The translations under genes were made by a program, and so were the position numbers. Below, piece by piece: positions 34,781 to 43,176 of a stretch of 64,000 nucleotides of DNA. The notes under the pieces were generated by a model. The model worked only from the letters and a program-made list of their open reading frames with translations. It had not been told where the DNA came from and did no database searches. Position 1 is the stretch's first letter. The number at the start of each line of letters is the position of its first letter. The stretch covers positions 3,120,001 to 3,184,000 of the forward strand of contig NZ_OY776488.1 in assembly GCF_963675635.1 (NCBI RefSeq), given 5' to 3'. The DNA comes from an uncultured Pseudodesulfovibrio sp. (lineage in GTDB: Bacteria; Desulfobacterota; Desulfovibrionia; Desulfovibrionales; Desulfovibrionaceae).

Positions 34781-35881
34781 CTATTTTTTATTTAAGACGA
34801 TGGGTAGCTGGAGGCTGGAGCCGTCGAAATCATAGATTTGATAGCTGACGGATATCATGTTGTCCGCAAAGGCTTCCGCATGACGAGTCGCCTCGTTAAC
34901 AAGAAGGTTGATGAGTGCGGGGCGTGCCGGGTCGTGGGTCAACATGCCGAGGACCTGGAGGGCGGTGTTGGCTTCCCGGATGGCGGGCAGGTGGAGGGTG
35001 GCAACCCCTGCTTCCCGGCACCAGTCGGCCAGGCGTTCGAAGTCGACCGGGTGTGTCTTGGCATGAGTATAGGGCAGTCCTTGTGCCTGTTTGACCAGTT
35101 TGCCAAAAAACATGCTCCAGGTGATACGTGAAAATCTGCGTTTCGCTGCCGCCTGCATGGAAAATTCGAAGAAATCCGCTGCTTGAATCAGTGCAAGCTC
35201 CGGGGTAGCCGGTCTGTTCTCAAGATAGAGTCGCTCGGATCGCCTCCCTGTGGTGAATATCGCGTAATCCAGTCCTTGTGCTTTGGCTACGTCCAGCCCT
35301 TCCTCGACCGTGGCTCTCCATGAATCATGGGAAAACGGTTTAACAATGCCCTGCGTGCCGAGGATGGATATGCCGCCCACAATCCCCAGCCGAGCGTTCA
35401 TGGTTTTGAGGGCTATATCCACGCCTTCGGGTACTTCAATGACGACCGAGATGCGGCCTGTTATCAAAGGGGGTGCACCTGTGCGAACCGCTTTTTCGAT
35501 TTGCCGGAGCGGTTCGGGGTTGATGGCAGCCTTGCCCACATCCACGGGAAGGCCGGGCAGGGTGACGCGTCCCACCCCTTTGCCTCCGTCGATGTTCACG
35601 GAGAGGTCTTCGTCGTTTTGAATATTCATGGAGACAACAGCCTGAATCTCACATCCGTGGGTGGCGTCCGGGTCGTCACCGCCGTCCTTGATGACTGTGA
35701 CGCGGACGTTTTTACCTTCAATGTCGTACCGCTCAATGGGTACGGCAAGTTCTCCGCCGGGAGGTAGAGGGACATGGACGATGTCCGCCTGTTCGCCGGT
35801 CAGGAGAAAAATGACTCCGGCCATGGCCGCTGCCGAGGCGCAGGACCCGGTGGTTCGGCCTGTGCGAAGTTTTTCGGGCAT
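34781..35881 (-). CDS. cbiD: Cobalt-precorrin-5B C1-methyltransferase CbiD
   Basis: Methylates C-1 of the contracted corrin ring in the anaerobic pathway, after CbiG has removed the two-carbon fragment. It is 366 residues. It opens with LRTGRTTGSCASAAAMAG, the typical CbiD start, and has GKGVGRVTLPGL and GISILGTQGIVKPFS. It is the last gene of a tight four-gene unit (gpsA, lipoprotein, oxidoreductase, cbiD), 7 bases after its neighbour. CbiD is diagnostic for the cobalt-early anaerobic route. Confidence 0.95.
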   Translation of the reverse strand: MPEKLRTGRTTGSCASAAAMAGVIFLLTGEQADIVHVPLPPGGELAVPIERYDIEGKNVRVTVIKDGGDDPDATHGCEIQAVVSMNIQNDEDLSVNIDGGKGVGRVTLPGLPVDVGKAAINPEPLRQIEKAVRTGAPPLITGRISVVIEVPEGVDIALKTMNARLGIVGGISILGTQGIVKPFSHDSWRATVEEGLDVAKAQGLDYAIFTTGRRSERLYLENRPATPELALIQAADFFEFSMQAAAKRRFSRITWSMFFGKLVKQAQGLPYTHAKTHPVDFERLADWCREAGVATLHLPAIREANTALQVLGMLTHDPARPALINLLVNEATRHAEAFADNMISVSYQIYDFDGSSLQLPIVLNKK

Positions 35882-35888
35882 GGTAGTC

Positions 35889-37391
35889 CTAGATTACACG
35901 GCGTGGCGGTTCGTAAAGGTGCGTTCCCGCCAAGTCAGAAATGTTCTTGAGGATATTTTTGAACAGGATGCCGTGGAAGGGATACATGGCATACCAGTAG
36001 AGAATGCCGGTCAACCCCTTGGGCAGGAACTTGGCGGTCATGGACAGGTCCACGGCATTGCCCCATCTGGAGTCGAACTTGAATTCCAGCAGCGCCTCTC
36101 CGGGCAAGCGCATCTCAGCCAGAAGCAGGAGCCTATGACCTTCGTCACTGGTCAGCACCCTCCAGAAGTCGAGGGCGTCGCCTACACGCGGGGTGCCGTT
36201 GCCGTGCGGCCTGCCACGTCGCAAGCCCGGTCCGGCCAGTATGCGATCAATAAATCCACGAAGCCGCCAGAGCGGGTCTCCGTAATACCATCCCTGTTCA
36301 CCACCGATACGTGTCACCACGTCCCAGACCTTGGTGGGGTCACCCTGGAGTCGGGCCTTGTATCCCATTTCGAACCGGGTGCCGCCAGCATATTTCGGGT
36401 CATCCTCTGAAGCCCATTCTGGCATGCACGCACTGCCCACGTCGAACAGGCAGGTCTCCACCTTCTGGTGTTCGGTCTTGTCCAGCGCGAGGCGGATGGC
36501 CTCACGACAGGGCACGAGTTCCTGCGGCACCAGTGTGCGGATTTTGTCATTACGGCAGATCACTTCATTGCGTAGCCCTTCGATCAATGACCTGGACAGG
36601 GTCATGGGGACCGGAGTGATCATGGATACCCAGAAAGAGGAGAGCCGGGGCGAGAGAAAGGGGGAGGAGTAAATACGTCGTTTAGGGATACCGGCTACTT
36701 CGGCGTATAGCTGGAAAAGCTCTTGATATGACAGAATATCCGGTCCGCCAATGTCCAGTGTCAGGCCGGCGGTCTCGTCGTTTTCAAGGCACCCGACCAG
36801 ATAGCCGAGCACGTTGCGGATGGAAATTGGCTGGGTTTTTGTCCGTACCCATTTAGGGGTTATCATGAACGGCAGCCGGTCTGCGAGATACCGGACCAGC
36901 TCGAACGATGAAGAACCCGATCCGACGATTTGTGCGGCACGCAGGGTGGTCACTTTGGCAGGCCCAAGGGCGAGAATGCGACTGACCTCGGCGCGCGAGC
37001 GAAGGTGTTTTGATAGAGGATGGTCCTCATGGTCTTCACCCAACCCGCCCAGATAGATAATTCGCGCAAGACCTGCATGTTGTGCGGCTGTGATCATGTT
37101 GTAGGCCGCGTCGCGTTCCTGAGCCGCAAAGTCGCGGCTGGGATGACTCATGGAATGGACCAGATAGAAGGCGGCAGAGCATCCTTCGGCAGCCCGTTTC
37201 AGGCTGTCTGCATCGTGCATGTCCGCTTGAACAGTCTCGACGTTGGGATTGTCTCCCCATGGACGCGCACGGATTTTTTCGACGCTGCGACCAGCAGCGC
37301 GTACGGTGAATCCTTTTTCCAGAAGGAGCGGAACAAGGCGACCGCCGACATAGCCTGTGGAACCGAGAACCAGAATCGGGCCGTGAGTCAT
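35889..37391 (-). CDS. NAD(P)-binding Rossmann protein with C-terminal DUF2867 domain
   Basis: A 500-residue protein. The N-terminal 300 residues form an extended/atypical SDR domain (LVLGSTGYVGGRLVPLLLE near 6; AFYLVHSMSHPS). The last 160 residues resemble DUF2867, a SRPBCC-like fold (KVWDVVTRIGGEQGWYYGD). This two-domain form is common in Desulfovibrionaceae-type genomes, without a known substrate. The ATG at 37391 follows GGGGGGAC. The frame extends to 37478, but that would overlap the preceding lipoprotein gene. Confidence 0.85.
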   Translation of the reverse strand: MTHGPILVLGSTGYVGGRLVPLLLEKGFTVRAAGRSVEKIRARPWGDNPNVETVQADMHDADSLKRAAEGCSAAFYLVHSMSHPSRDFAAQERDAAYNMITAAQHAGLARIIYLGGLGEDHEDHPLSKHLRSRAEVSRILALGPAKVTTLRAAQIVGSGSSSFELVRYLADRLPFMITPKWVRTKTQPISIRNVLGYLVGCLENDETAGLTLDIGGPDILSYQELFQLYAEVAGIPKRRIYSSPFLSPRLSSFWVSMITPVPMTLSRSLIEGLRNEVICRNDKIRTLVPQELVPCREAIRLALDKTEHQKVETCLFDVGSACMPEWASEDDPKYAGGTRFEMGYKARLQGDPTKVWDVVTRIGGEQGWYYGDPLWRLRGFIDRILAGPGLRRGRPHGNGTPRVGDALDFWRVLTSDEGHRLLLLAEMRLPGEALLEFKFDSRWGNAVDLSMTAKFLPKGLTGILYWYAMYPFHGILFKNILKNISDLAGTHLYEPPRRVI

Positions 37392-37405
37392 GGTGTCCCC
37401 CCTGA

Positions 37406-37684
37406 CTATCTGGGCTTTGTTTCGAAACGGTATCCGTCGTAATCGCGCTGGTTTATCCAGCCCTTTTCCTGCATGCATTTTTCATAACGCTGAGACTGCA
37501 TGTGTTTGTCCATGGGATACTCATCCAGGGCGTTGAGCTTGCAGTCAGCAGTGTCCTGCTTGAACTGCTCGTCAGCCGCTTCGCCTTTGAGGTCCGAATG
37601 ATACCATGCTCTGGAGCATCCCGAGAACATGAGCAGTGCGAGTGTCAGGGTGATGAGACTCACGGTGAAAAAGAGCTGACGCAT
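37406..37684 (-). CDS. Small hypothetical lipoprotein
   Basis: A 92-residue exported lipoprotein: hydrophobic stretch 4-20, lipobox MFSGC with Cys23, then a polar mature part with two further cysteines (near 48 and 70) that might form a disulfide. I recognise no family beyond a resemblance to small CxxxKxLxE-type lipoproteins. It is tightly packed between gpsA (13-base gap) and the SDR/DUF2867 gene (14-base gap). Confidence 0.8.
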   Translation of the reverse strand: MRQLFFTVSLITLTLALLMFSGCSRAWYHSDLKGEAADEQFKQDTADCKLNALDEYPMDKHMQSQRYEKCMQEKGWINQRDYDGYRFETKPR

Positions 37685-37697
37685 GGCGACTCCCTGG

Positions 37698-38690
37698 TTA
37701 TTCGTCTTTCAAATCCCGATTCATCAGGTCACGAGTGGCCTGTGCCGGATCTTTGTCTTCATACAAGATCTTATACACTTGCTCCGTAATGGGCAATTCC
37801 ACGCCGAGTTTCTTGGAAAGGTCGTACAGGGACTTGGTGGTCTTGACACCTTCGGCCACTGCTCTCATGTCGTTGATGATGTCGTCGAGCTTGCGGCCTT
37901 GACCCAGTTGCAGGCCTACCTGCCGGTTGCGGGAGAGGTCGCCGGTGCATGTCAACACCAGATCACCCATGCCGGACAGACCCATAAAGGTCCGTTCCTG
38001 TCCGCCCATGGCTTCACCCAGACGGCTCAGTTCTGCCAACCCTCGGGTGATGAGTGCGGCTCGGGCATCGTGTCCGAAGTTAAGGCCATCGGCCATACCT
38101 GCGGCGATGGCGATGACGTTCTTGACCGCGCCTCCCAGTTCCACGCCGCGATAGTCAGGCGTGAAATAGACCCGGAAAAACGGGGTGGAAAACGCTTCCT
38201 GCAATTCTCGGCCGAGTTCGTGGTCCTCGCAGCCGAGGGATACAGAGGTGGGCATATCGGCGGAGACTTCTGCGGCAAAGGACGGGCCGGACAGCGATGC
38301 GTAGCGGGGACGTTTGCCTTCCAGTGCTTCGGCGACCACACGGGACATGGGAGCCAGTGATCCCAGTTCAATGCCCTTCGAGGCACAGACGATGACCGGG
38401 TTCATCGGTAGGATGTCCCGAAAACCTTGGAGTGCCGGCCGGATGAACTGACTGGGAATGGTCACCAGAAAGTAATCGGCCCCGGCAAAGGCGGTTTCAG
38501 GGTCAGACTCGACATGCAGTTTTTCGGACAGGGTAACGCCCGGCAGGAAAGTGGAATTTTCTTTTTTTTCTCGAATATTGGCGACCACTTCTGGCTCTCG
38601 TGCCCATAAGGTGGTGTTCACATCGTTCTTTGCGAGCATATCGGCCAGGGTTGTTCCCCAGGCGCCTGCGCCCAGAACTGCTATTTTCAT
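37698..38690 (-). CDS. gpsA: Glycerol-3-phosphate dehydrogenase [NAD(P)+] GpsA
   Basis: Reduces dihydroxyacetone phosphate to sn-glycerol 3-phosphate for membrane lipids. It is 330 residues from ATG 38690, placed by AAGGAG and by the N-terminal nucleotide site VLGAGAWGTTLADML. Catalytic-site residues are in GVELGGAVKNVIAIAAGMADGL and NTRAALITRG-type segments (here HDARAALITRG). It is the first gene of the unit that ends with cbiD, an unexpected pairing. The frame continues upstream to 39011, but that part is antisense to the next gene. Confidence 0.97.
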   Translation of the reverse strand: MKIAVLGAGAWGTTLADMLAKNDVNTTLWAREPEVVANIREKKENSTFLPGVTLSEKLHVESDPETAFAGADYFLVTIPSQFIRPALQGFRDILPMNPVIVCASKGIELGSLAPMSRVVAEALEGKRPRYASLSGPSFAAEVSADMPTSVSLGCEDHELGRELQEAFSTPFFRVYFTPDYRGVELGGAVKNVIAIAAGMADGLNFGHDARAALITRGLAELSRLGEAMGGQERTFMGLSGMGDLVLTCTGDLSRNRQVGLQLGQGRKLDDIINDMRAVAEGVKTTKSLYDLSKKLGVELPITEQVYKILYEDKDPAQATRDLMNRDLKDE

Positions 38691-38832
38691 GGATGGACTC
38701 CTTTCGTGCTTTATACAGTTTTTTAGCATACGTGCGGCGGCAGCCTGTGGCAAGTCCTCAATCCAGCTGGAAAACAGGGAATGGGCGTGCATAAGGTTGC
38801 ATCCTGTTTCAGGCAGATGTATAGACCCTCCC

Positions 38833-39309
38833 ATGGCTATACAATTCACTGAAATCGAGGAAAGGATACTCGCTCTGGCAGGCAAGGATCTGCCGGACAC
38901 CGAGCAGCCGTTCAAGACCATTGCCGAGGCAGTGGGTGTGGACGAGCAGGATGTCATCAATCTTTTGGCTGACCTCAAGGCGCGCAAGATCATTCGCCGC
39001 TTCGGGGCCACGCTCAGGCACCAGAAGGCGGGCTACGGCCATAACGCCATGGTGGCCTGGCGCGTGCCGGAAGAACGGAGCGACGAGGTCGGCGAGATAT
39101 GTGCGGCCCGCCCGGAAATATCCCATTGTTACATCAGGCGCACCTACCCCGAGTGGACGTATAATTTATACACCATGATCCATGGTGAACGGCCCGGTCA
39201 CGCCAACGAAGTTGTGGCTGAGTTGGAGCAGGTTCTCGGCATCGACGACAACTGCGTCCTGCGGTCACTCAAAGAGCTCAAAAAGACCTCAATGGTCTAT
39301 TTCAAATAA
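38833..39309 (+). CDS. ahbB: Siroheme decarboxylase subunit, AsnC/Lrp-like (AhbB-like)
   Basis: A 158-residue protein with an N-terminal winged-helix-like region and a C-terminal AsnC ligand-like fold. [19 protein letters not shown] and [12 protein letters not shown] match the AhbA/AhbB siroheme decarboxylases, which remove carboxyls from siroheme to give 12,18-didecarboxysiroheme in the alternative haem pathway. The HNAMVAW segment suggests the AhbB subunit; AhbA is the alternative. It sits 28 bases before hemL, supporting a tetrapyrrole role over that of a transcription regulator. The other subunit is not in the window. Confidence 0.75.
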   Translation: MAIQFTEIEERILALAGKDLPDTEQPFKTIAEAVGVDEQDVINLLADLKARKIIRRFGATLRHQKAGYGHNAMVAWRVPEERSDEVGEICAARPEISHCYIRRTYPEWTYNLYTMIHGERPGHANEVVAELEQVLGIDDNCVLRSLKELKKTSMVYFK

Positions 39310-39337
39310 CATATTCGACACGATATTCGAGGCTGTC

Positions 39338-40597
39338 ATGAACTCAAAAGAACTCTACGCCAAGGCCCAGACTCTTATGCCCGGCGGTGTCAATTCGCCC
39401 CTGCGCGCGTGCAGGTATGTCAATGCTGAACCTGTCTTCATCGAGAACGCCAAGGGCGCATATCTCTATGATGTGGATGGTCGTAAATACATTGATTACG
39501 TTTTTTCCTGGGGGCCGCAGATACTCGGTCATCAGGATCCAGCCGTTTCCGAAGCGGCGCACAAAGCCATTGATCATGGTTCCAGCTACGGCGCACCCTG
39601 CTTTGGCGAGGTCGCTCTGGCGGAGGCCATTAACACGCTCGTCCCCTCCATGGAGATGATGCGCATGGTTTCTTCCGGCACCGAGGCCACAATGTCTGCT
39701 CTGCGCTTGGCGCGAGGGTACACAGGCCGTAAGAAATTTTTGAAATTCATCGGCAACTACCACGGTCATGCCGACGCATTTCTTGCCGCAGCCGGTTCTG
39801 CCGCAGCCGTGGTTCCCGGTACCCCCGGCGTGCCTGAAGAAGTGACGCAACATACCCTGCTCGCCCAGTACAATGATCTGGATGCGGTGAAAGCCATTTT
39901 TGCAGAGTCCGGCGACGAAATTGCCTGTATTATCGTTGAACCCGTCGCAGGCAACATGGGACTGGTCAAACCCAAGGACGGTTTCCTTCAGGGCTTGCGC
40001 GACATCTGCACGCAGTATGGTGCTGTACTCATTTTTGATGAAGTCATCACAGGTTTCAGAGTGGCTCGTGGCGGGGCGCAGGAACGCTTCGGCATCACCC
40101 CGGACCTGACAACGCTCGGGAAGATCATCGGCGGCGGTTTCCCGGTGGGCTGTTTCGGCGGCAAGCGCGAGATCATGGAGCATATGGCCCCGGTGGGCGG
40201 CGTGTTCCAGGCTGGCACCCTGTCCGGTAATCCGGTCGCCATGGCCGCTGGTCTGGCAACCCTGCACCGTCTTGCCGAGTGCGATTACGCTGCTCTGGAA
40301 GCCCGGAGTGTTGCCTTCGCCGAAGAACTTACATCCATCGTGGCGGGAAAGGGCAAACCCGTGCATCTGGTTCAGGTCGGCTCTGCCTTCACCATGTATT
40401 TTTCGGACAAGCCTGTGACCAACATGATCGAATCCAGCCAGTGTGATTCCGAAGCCTATGCGACCTACTGGCAGCAGATGCTTGCGCAGGGCGTGTATCT
40501 GGCCCCGGCTGGTTTTGAGTGTGCCTTTACCTCTTTTGCGCATACTGCCGAGGATTTCGAGAAGACGCTTGAGGCGGCCAGAAAGGTCGAATTCTAA
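39338..40597 (+). CDS. hemL: Glutamate-1-semialdehyde 2,1-aminomutase
   Basis: Makes 5-aminolevulinate from glutamate-1-semialdehyde, the first committed tetrapyrrole precursor. It is 419 residues. The N-terminus [30 protein letters not shown] (phosphate loop), [13 protein letters not shown] and the PLP lysine in [12 protein letters not shown] are all typical. The ATG at 39338 follows GAGG and is preferred over the longer frame. It is co-transcribed with the AhbB-like gene and closed by a terminator at 40621. Confidence 0.97.
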   Translation: MNSKELYAKAQTLMPGGVNSPLRACRYVNAEPVFIENAKGAYLYDVDGRKYIDYVFSWGPQILGHQDPAVSEAAHKAIDHGSSYGAPCFGEVALAEAINTLVPSMEMMRMVSSGTEATMSALRLARGYTGRKKFLKFIGNYHGHADAFLAAAGSAAAVVPGTPGVPEEVTQHTLLAQYNDLDAVKAIFAESGDEIACIIVEPVAGNMGLVKPKDGFLQGLRDICTQYGAVLIFDEVITGFRVARGGAQERFGITPDLTTLGKIIGGGFPVGCFGGKREIMEHMAPVGGVFQAGTLSGNPVAMAAGLATLHRLAECDYAALEARSVAFAEELTSIVAGKGKPVHLVQVGSAFTMYFSDKPVTNMIESSQCDSEAYATYWQQMLAQGVYLAPAGFECAFTSFAHTAEDFEKTLEAARKVEF

Positions 40598-40620
40598 ATA
40601 CGTATTAGATGTCATTCGTG

Positions 40621-40660
40621 ACGGGTCGATGCGCTGTTGTGTGCATCGACCCGTTTTTAT
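40621..40660 (+). terminator. Intrinsic terminator of hemL
   Basis: Stem ACGGGTCGATGC / GCATCGACCCGT, a 10-base loop, then TTTTATT. Confidence 0.9.
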
Positions 40661-40751
40661 TGTCAAAGAGGTTTCAATGTGTACGGCTGTCGTGTGACTG
40701 CCGCTGCATTTTTCCCTTTCGGATCAAGTATGATGTTGGTAAGGATACAAC

Positions 40752-41780
40752 ATGTCTGCAAAGAAAATCGCTTACTACGCCCTGACCAGCAAGGGGCATG
40801 CTATTGTCAGCCGTCTGGCTGCCAAGCTGGGCGGGACCGTTTACGCGTCCCGGCGTCTTGAGGCCGAGGGTGCCGCTCCGTTCGATTCACTGTCTGAATT
40901 GATATCGGCCACCTTCAATACATTTGATGCCCATGTGTTTGTTGCAGCCGCAGGTATTGCGGTTCGCTGCATCGCGCCACACCTGCAAAGCAAGGAAACC
41001 GATCCCGCCGTGGTCTGTCTTGACCAGGAAGGACAGTACGCCATCAGCCTGCTGGCCGGACATCTCGGGGGAGCCAACGAATTGGCAACCCAGTGTGCAC
41101 GTGTTCTGGGCGGTCAGCCAGTCATTACCACGGCCACAGATTCTGCCGGAGTCTTGTCCATTGATATGCTCGCCCAATCGCGGGGGTTGGTCATTGCCGA
41201 CATTGACCGTGTCAAATATGTCAACATGGCACTCCTGGAAGGACTGCGGGTGCAGCTGTACGATCCTGAGGATTGGCTGGGGCTGGCCTGGGATATGAGT
41301 TTTGAAGGAGTGGGGCGTGTTGAGGACTGGAATGCATCTCATCCGGGTATATGGGTGACGTGGCATGACGATTGTCCACAGGGAGCCCTGTGCCTGCATC
41401 CCCGAATGTTGCATCTCGGGGTCGGCTGTCGTCTTGGTGTTTCCAAAGAGGAAATACTCGATCATGTTCATGCGGTTTTCAAGGCAAAGGGTCTCGCCCT
41501 GAAGAGCATCGCTTCTCTTGGGTCGGTCGAAGCCAAGCGGCATGAGGCCGGGCTGCTGGAAGCGGCATACACTTTTGGCGTTGATCCCGTTTTTTATTCC
41601 ACAAAACAGCTTGCATCCATTGATGTGCCGACACCGTCCGATATGGTTCTGGCTCACATGAATGTGCCGTCAGTGGCCGAAGCTTCTGCTCTTTTGGCTG
41701 CTCATGGTGGCAAGCTCCTTGTTACCAAGGAAAAGACCAGTACAGTTACGCTGGCTGTCGCGAGGGCTCGTTGTGATTAA
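40752..41780 (+). CDS. cbiG: Cobalt-precorrin-5A hydrolase CbiG
   Basis: Opens the delta-lactone of cobalt-precorrin-5A and releases acetaldehyde, the ring-contraction step special to the anaerobic pathway. It is 342 residues. The N-terminal domain has FVAAAGIAVRCIAPHLQSK and GHLGGANELA; the C-terminal CbiG domain has LGVGCRLGVSKEEI and ASLGSVEAKRHEAGL. The start at 40752 has a GGTAAGG site. The next gene, cbiH, begins inside its last codons. Confidence 0.95.
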   Translation: MSAKKIAYYALTSKGHAIVSRLAAKLGGTVYASRRLEAEGAAPFDSLSELISATFNTFDAHVFVAAAGIAVRCIAPHLQSKETDPAVVCLDQEGQYAISLLAGHLGGANELATQCARVLGGQPVITTATDSAGVLSIDMLAQSRGLVIADIDRVKYVNMALLEGLRVQLYDPEDWLGLAWDMSFEGVGRVEDWNASHPGIWVTWHDDCPQGALCLHPRMLHLGVGCRLGVSKEEILDHVHAVFKAKGLALKSIASLGSVEAKRHEAGLLEAAYTFGVDPVFYSTKQLASIDVPTPSDMVLAHMNVPSVAEASALLAAHGGKLLVTKEKTSTVTLAVARARCD

Positions 41781-42519
41781 GGCTGTCAGCCTTGGACCAG
41801 GCGATGCAAGTCTGCTGACGCCTGCGGCCCGAAGGGCAATTGAAGAAGCGGATGTTGTGGCAGGGTACAAGGGATATATCGAATTGACACCGCCTGAACT
41901 GCTTGAAGGCAAGGAAGTCGTGTCCACAGGCATGATGGGTGAGGTGGAACGCGTCAAGGCAGCCGTCGAGTGCGCCCGTTCCGGCAAAAAGACCGTCATG
42001 GTGTGCAGTGGTGATGCCGGTATCTACGCCATGGCCGGGTTGATCATGGAAGTCCTTGAAGCCGAGGGGCTGCTCAATACAATTCCTTTCGAGGTCATAC
42101 CCGGAGTTGCCGCTTTCAATGCGGCTTCGGCTTTGCTCGGCGCACCGCTCATGCATGACTTTGCCTCCATCAGTCTGAGTGACCTGCTCACTCCATGGGA
42201 GCGTATCGAGAAACGGCTGGCTGCTGCGGCCGATGCGGATTTTGTTATCGCGATTTATAACCCCCGTTCTCGAAAACGGCATGACCATTTGCAAAAAGCT
42301 CTTGAAATCATAGCTGAATTCCGCAGTCAGGATACTCCTGTGGGGGTTGTTGGCAAGGCATATAGACAGGGGCAGTCCGTCAAGGTCGTGACTTTGGGCA
42401 GTGTGGACGTGGAAGCCGTAGACATGCAGACAGTCCTTATCGTCGGGAACTCCGCAACGCGGATAGCGGGAGGACGATTGCTCACTCCACGCGGCTATCA
42501 TCAAAAATACAACATCTGA
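41773..42519 (+). CDS. cbiH: Cobalt-precorrin-3 / precorrin-3B C17-methyltransferase
   Basis: Methylates C-17 during corrin ring contraction. It is 248 residues from the GTG at 41773, which overlaps the cbiG stop by 8 bases; I chose it because the family N-terminus (VSLGPGDASLLTPAA) begins six codons later. MVCSGDAGIYAMAGLIMEVL, VIPGVAAFNAASALLGAPL and FVIAIYNPRSRKRHDHL are typical of CobJ/CbiH. A frame from 41662 exists but runs through cbiG. Expression must be coupled to cbiG. Confidence 0.94.
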   Translation: MIKAVSLGPGDASLLTPAARRAIEEADVVAGYKGYIELTPPELLEGKEVVSTGMMGEVERVKAAVECARSGKKTVMVCSGDAGIYAMAGLIMEVLEAEGLLNTIPFEVIPGVAAFNAASALLGAPLMHDFASISLSDLLTPWERIEKRLAAAADADFVIAIYNPRSRKRHDHLQKALEIIAEFRSQDTPVGVVGKAYRQGQSVKVVTLGSVDVEAVDMQTVLIVGNSATRIAGGRLLTPRGYHQKYNI

Positions 42520-42604
42520 TTCTATCGAGAAAAGTATGAAAAGCCTCTTGCCTTGAAGGTGCTTTTTCAGGTAAAAGCGGGGGTCTACGCTAGCATTCCC
42601 TCGC

Positions 42605-42633
42605 TTGACAGGGGGTGGATACTTATTTATCCC
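42605..42633 (+). promoter_or_regulatory. Sigma-70 promoter of the cytochrome c3 gene
   Basis: Perfect TTGACA (42605-42610), a 17-base spacer and TATCCC (42628-42633), 57 bases upstream of the ATG. The strong -35 fits a highly expressed cytochrome gene. Confidence 0.65.
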
Positions 42634-42689
42634 GCTAAGTAGAGAGTGTGACTGTTTATTTTTTTTATGCAACAGGAGGAACTAGGTAA

Positions 42690-43100
42690 ATGAAGAAATC
42701 TCTGATCATCAGCCTCATGGTTGTCGCTCTGGTGTGTGTATTTGCGCTGCCTGCCGTTATCGCTGGCAATGCTGCACCTGACCAGATCACCATGACGGCT
42801 CCCGAGGGCGTAAAGGCAACTAAAACAGCTGTCGACTTCCCTCACAAAAAACACGTTGATGGTGGCCTGGACTGTATGGTCTGTCACCACAAGTCCGAGT
42901 CCAAGGACGCTATCCAGAGCTGTGCTGTTGAAGGCTGTCACGTTGACGCCAGCAAGGCCGCCAAGAAGGACCCCAAGGGCTTCTACCAGGCTTTCCACAG
43001 CAAGGCTTCCAAGGCTTCCTGCCTCGGCTGCCACAAGGCTGAGAAGGCCGCTGGCAAGGCAGTGCCTGTTGGTTGTAAGGACTGCCACCCCAAGAAGTAA
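42690..43100 (+). CDS. cycA: Periplasmic tetraheme cytochrome c3 (type I)
   Basis: The main periplasmic electron carrier of Desulfovibrio, partner of hydrogenases and formate dehydrogenases. It is 136 residues: signal peptide to about residue 25 (ALPAVIAG), then four haem sites, CMVCH (62-66), the longer C-x4-CH at 78-84, CLGCH (111-115) and CKDCH (129-133). The spaced second site and FPHKKH/FH ligands are classic for type I c3. Abundant lysines near haem 4 suit docking to acidic partners. AGGAGGAACT precedes the ATG; a terminator follows. Confidence 0.97.
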   Translation: MKKSLIISLMVVALVCVFALPAVIAGNAAPDQITMTAPEGVKATKTAVDFPHKKHVDGGLDCMVCHHKSESKDAIQSCAVEGCHVDASKAAKKDPKGFYQAFHSKASKASCLGCHKAEKAAGKAVPVGCKDCHPKK

Positions 43101-43118
43101 AACGCTAGGGTAATTCTA

Positions 43119-43154
43119 GGGGGGGGTTGTTGAAGACAGCTCCCCCTTTTTTTC
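43119..43154 (+). terminator. Terminator after the cytochrome c3 gene
   Basis: G-run (43119-43126) pairing with CCCCC (43142-43146) and then TTTTTTT. Confidence 0.8.
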
Positions 43155-43176
43155 AACCTTCTCTCAGGAGGTACAT

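Noticed and set aside
42536-42572. Hairpin AAAAGCCTC...AGGTGCTTTTT after cbiH as a terminator
   Set aside because: The arms pair imperfectly (a mismatch and a bulge), too weak to list as a feature.
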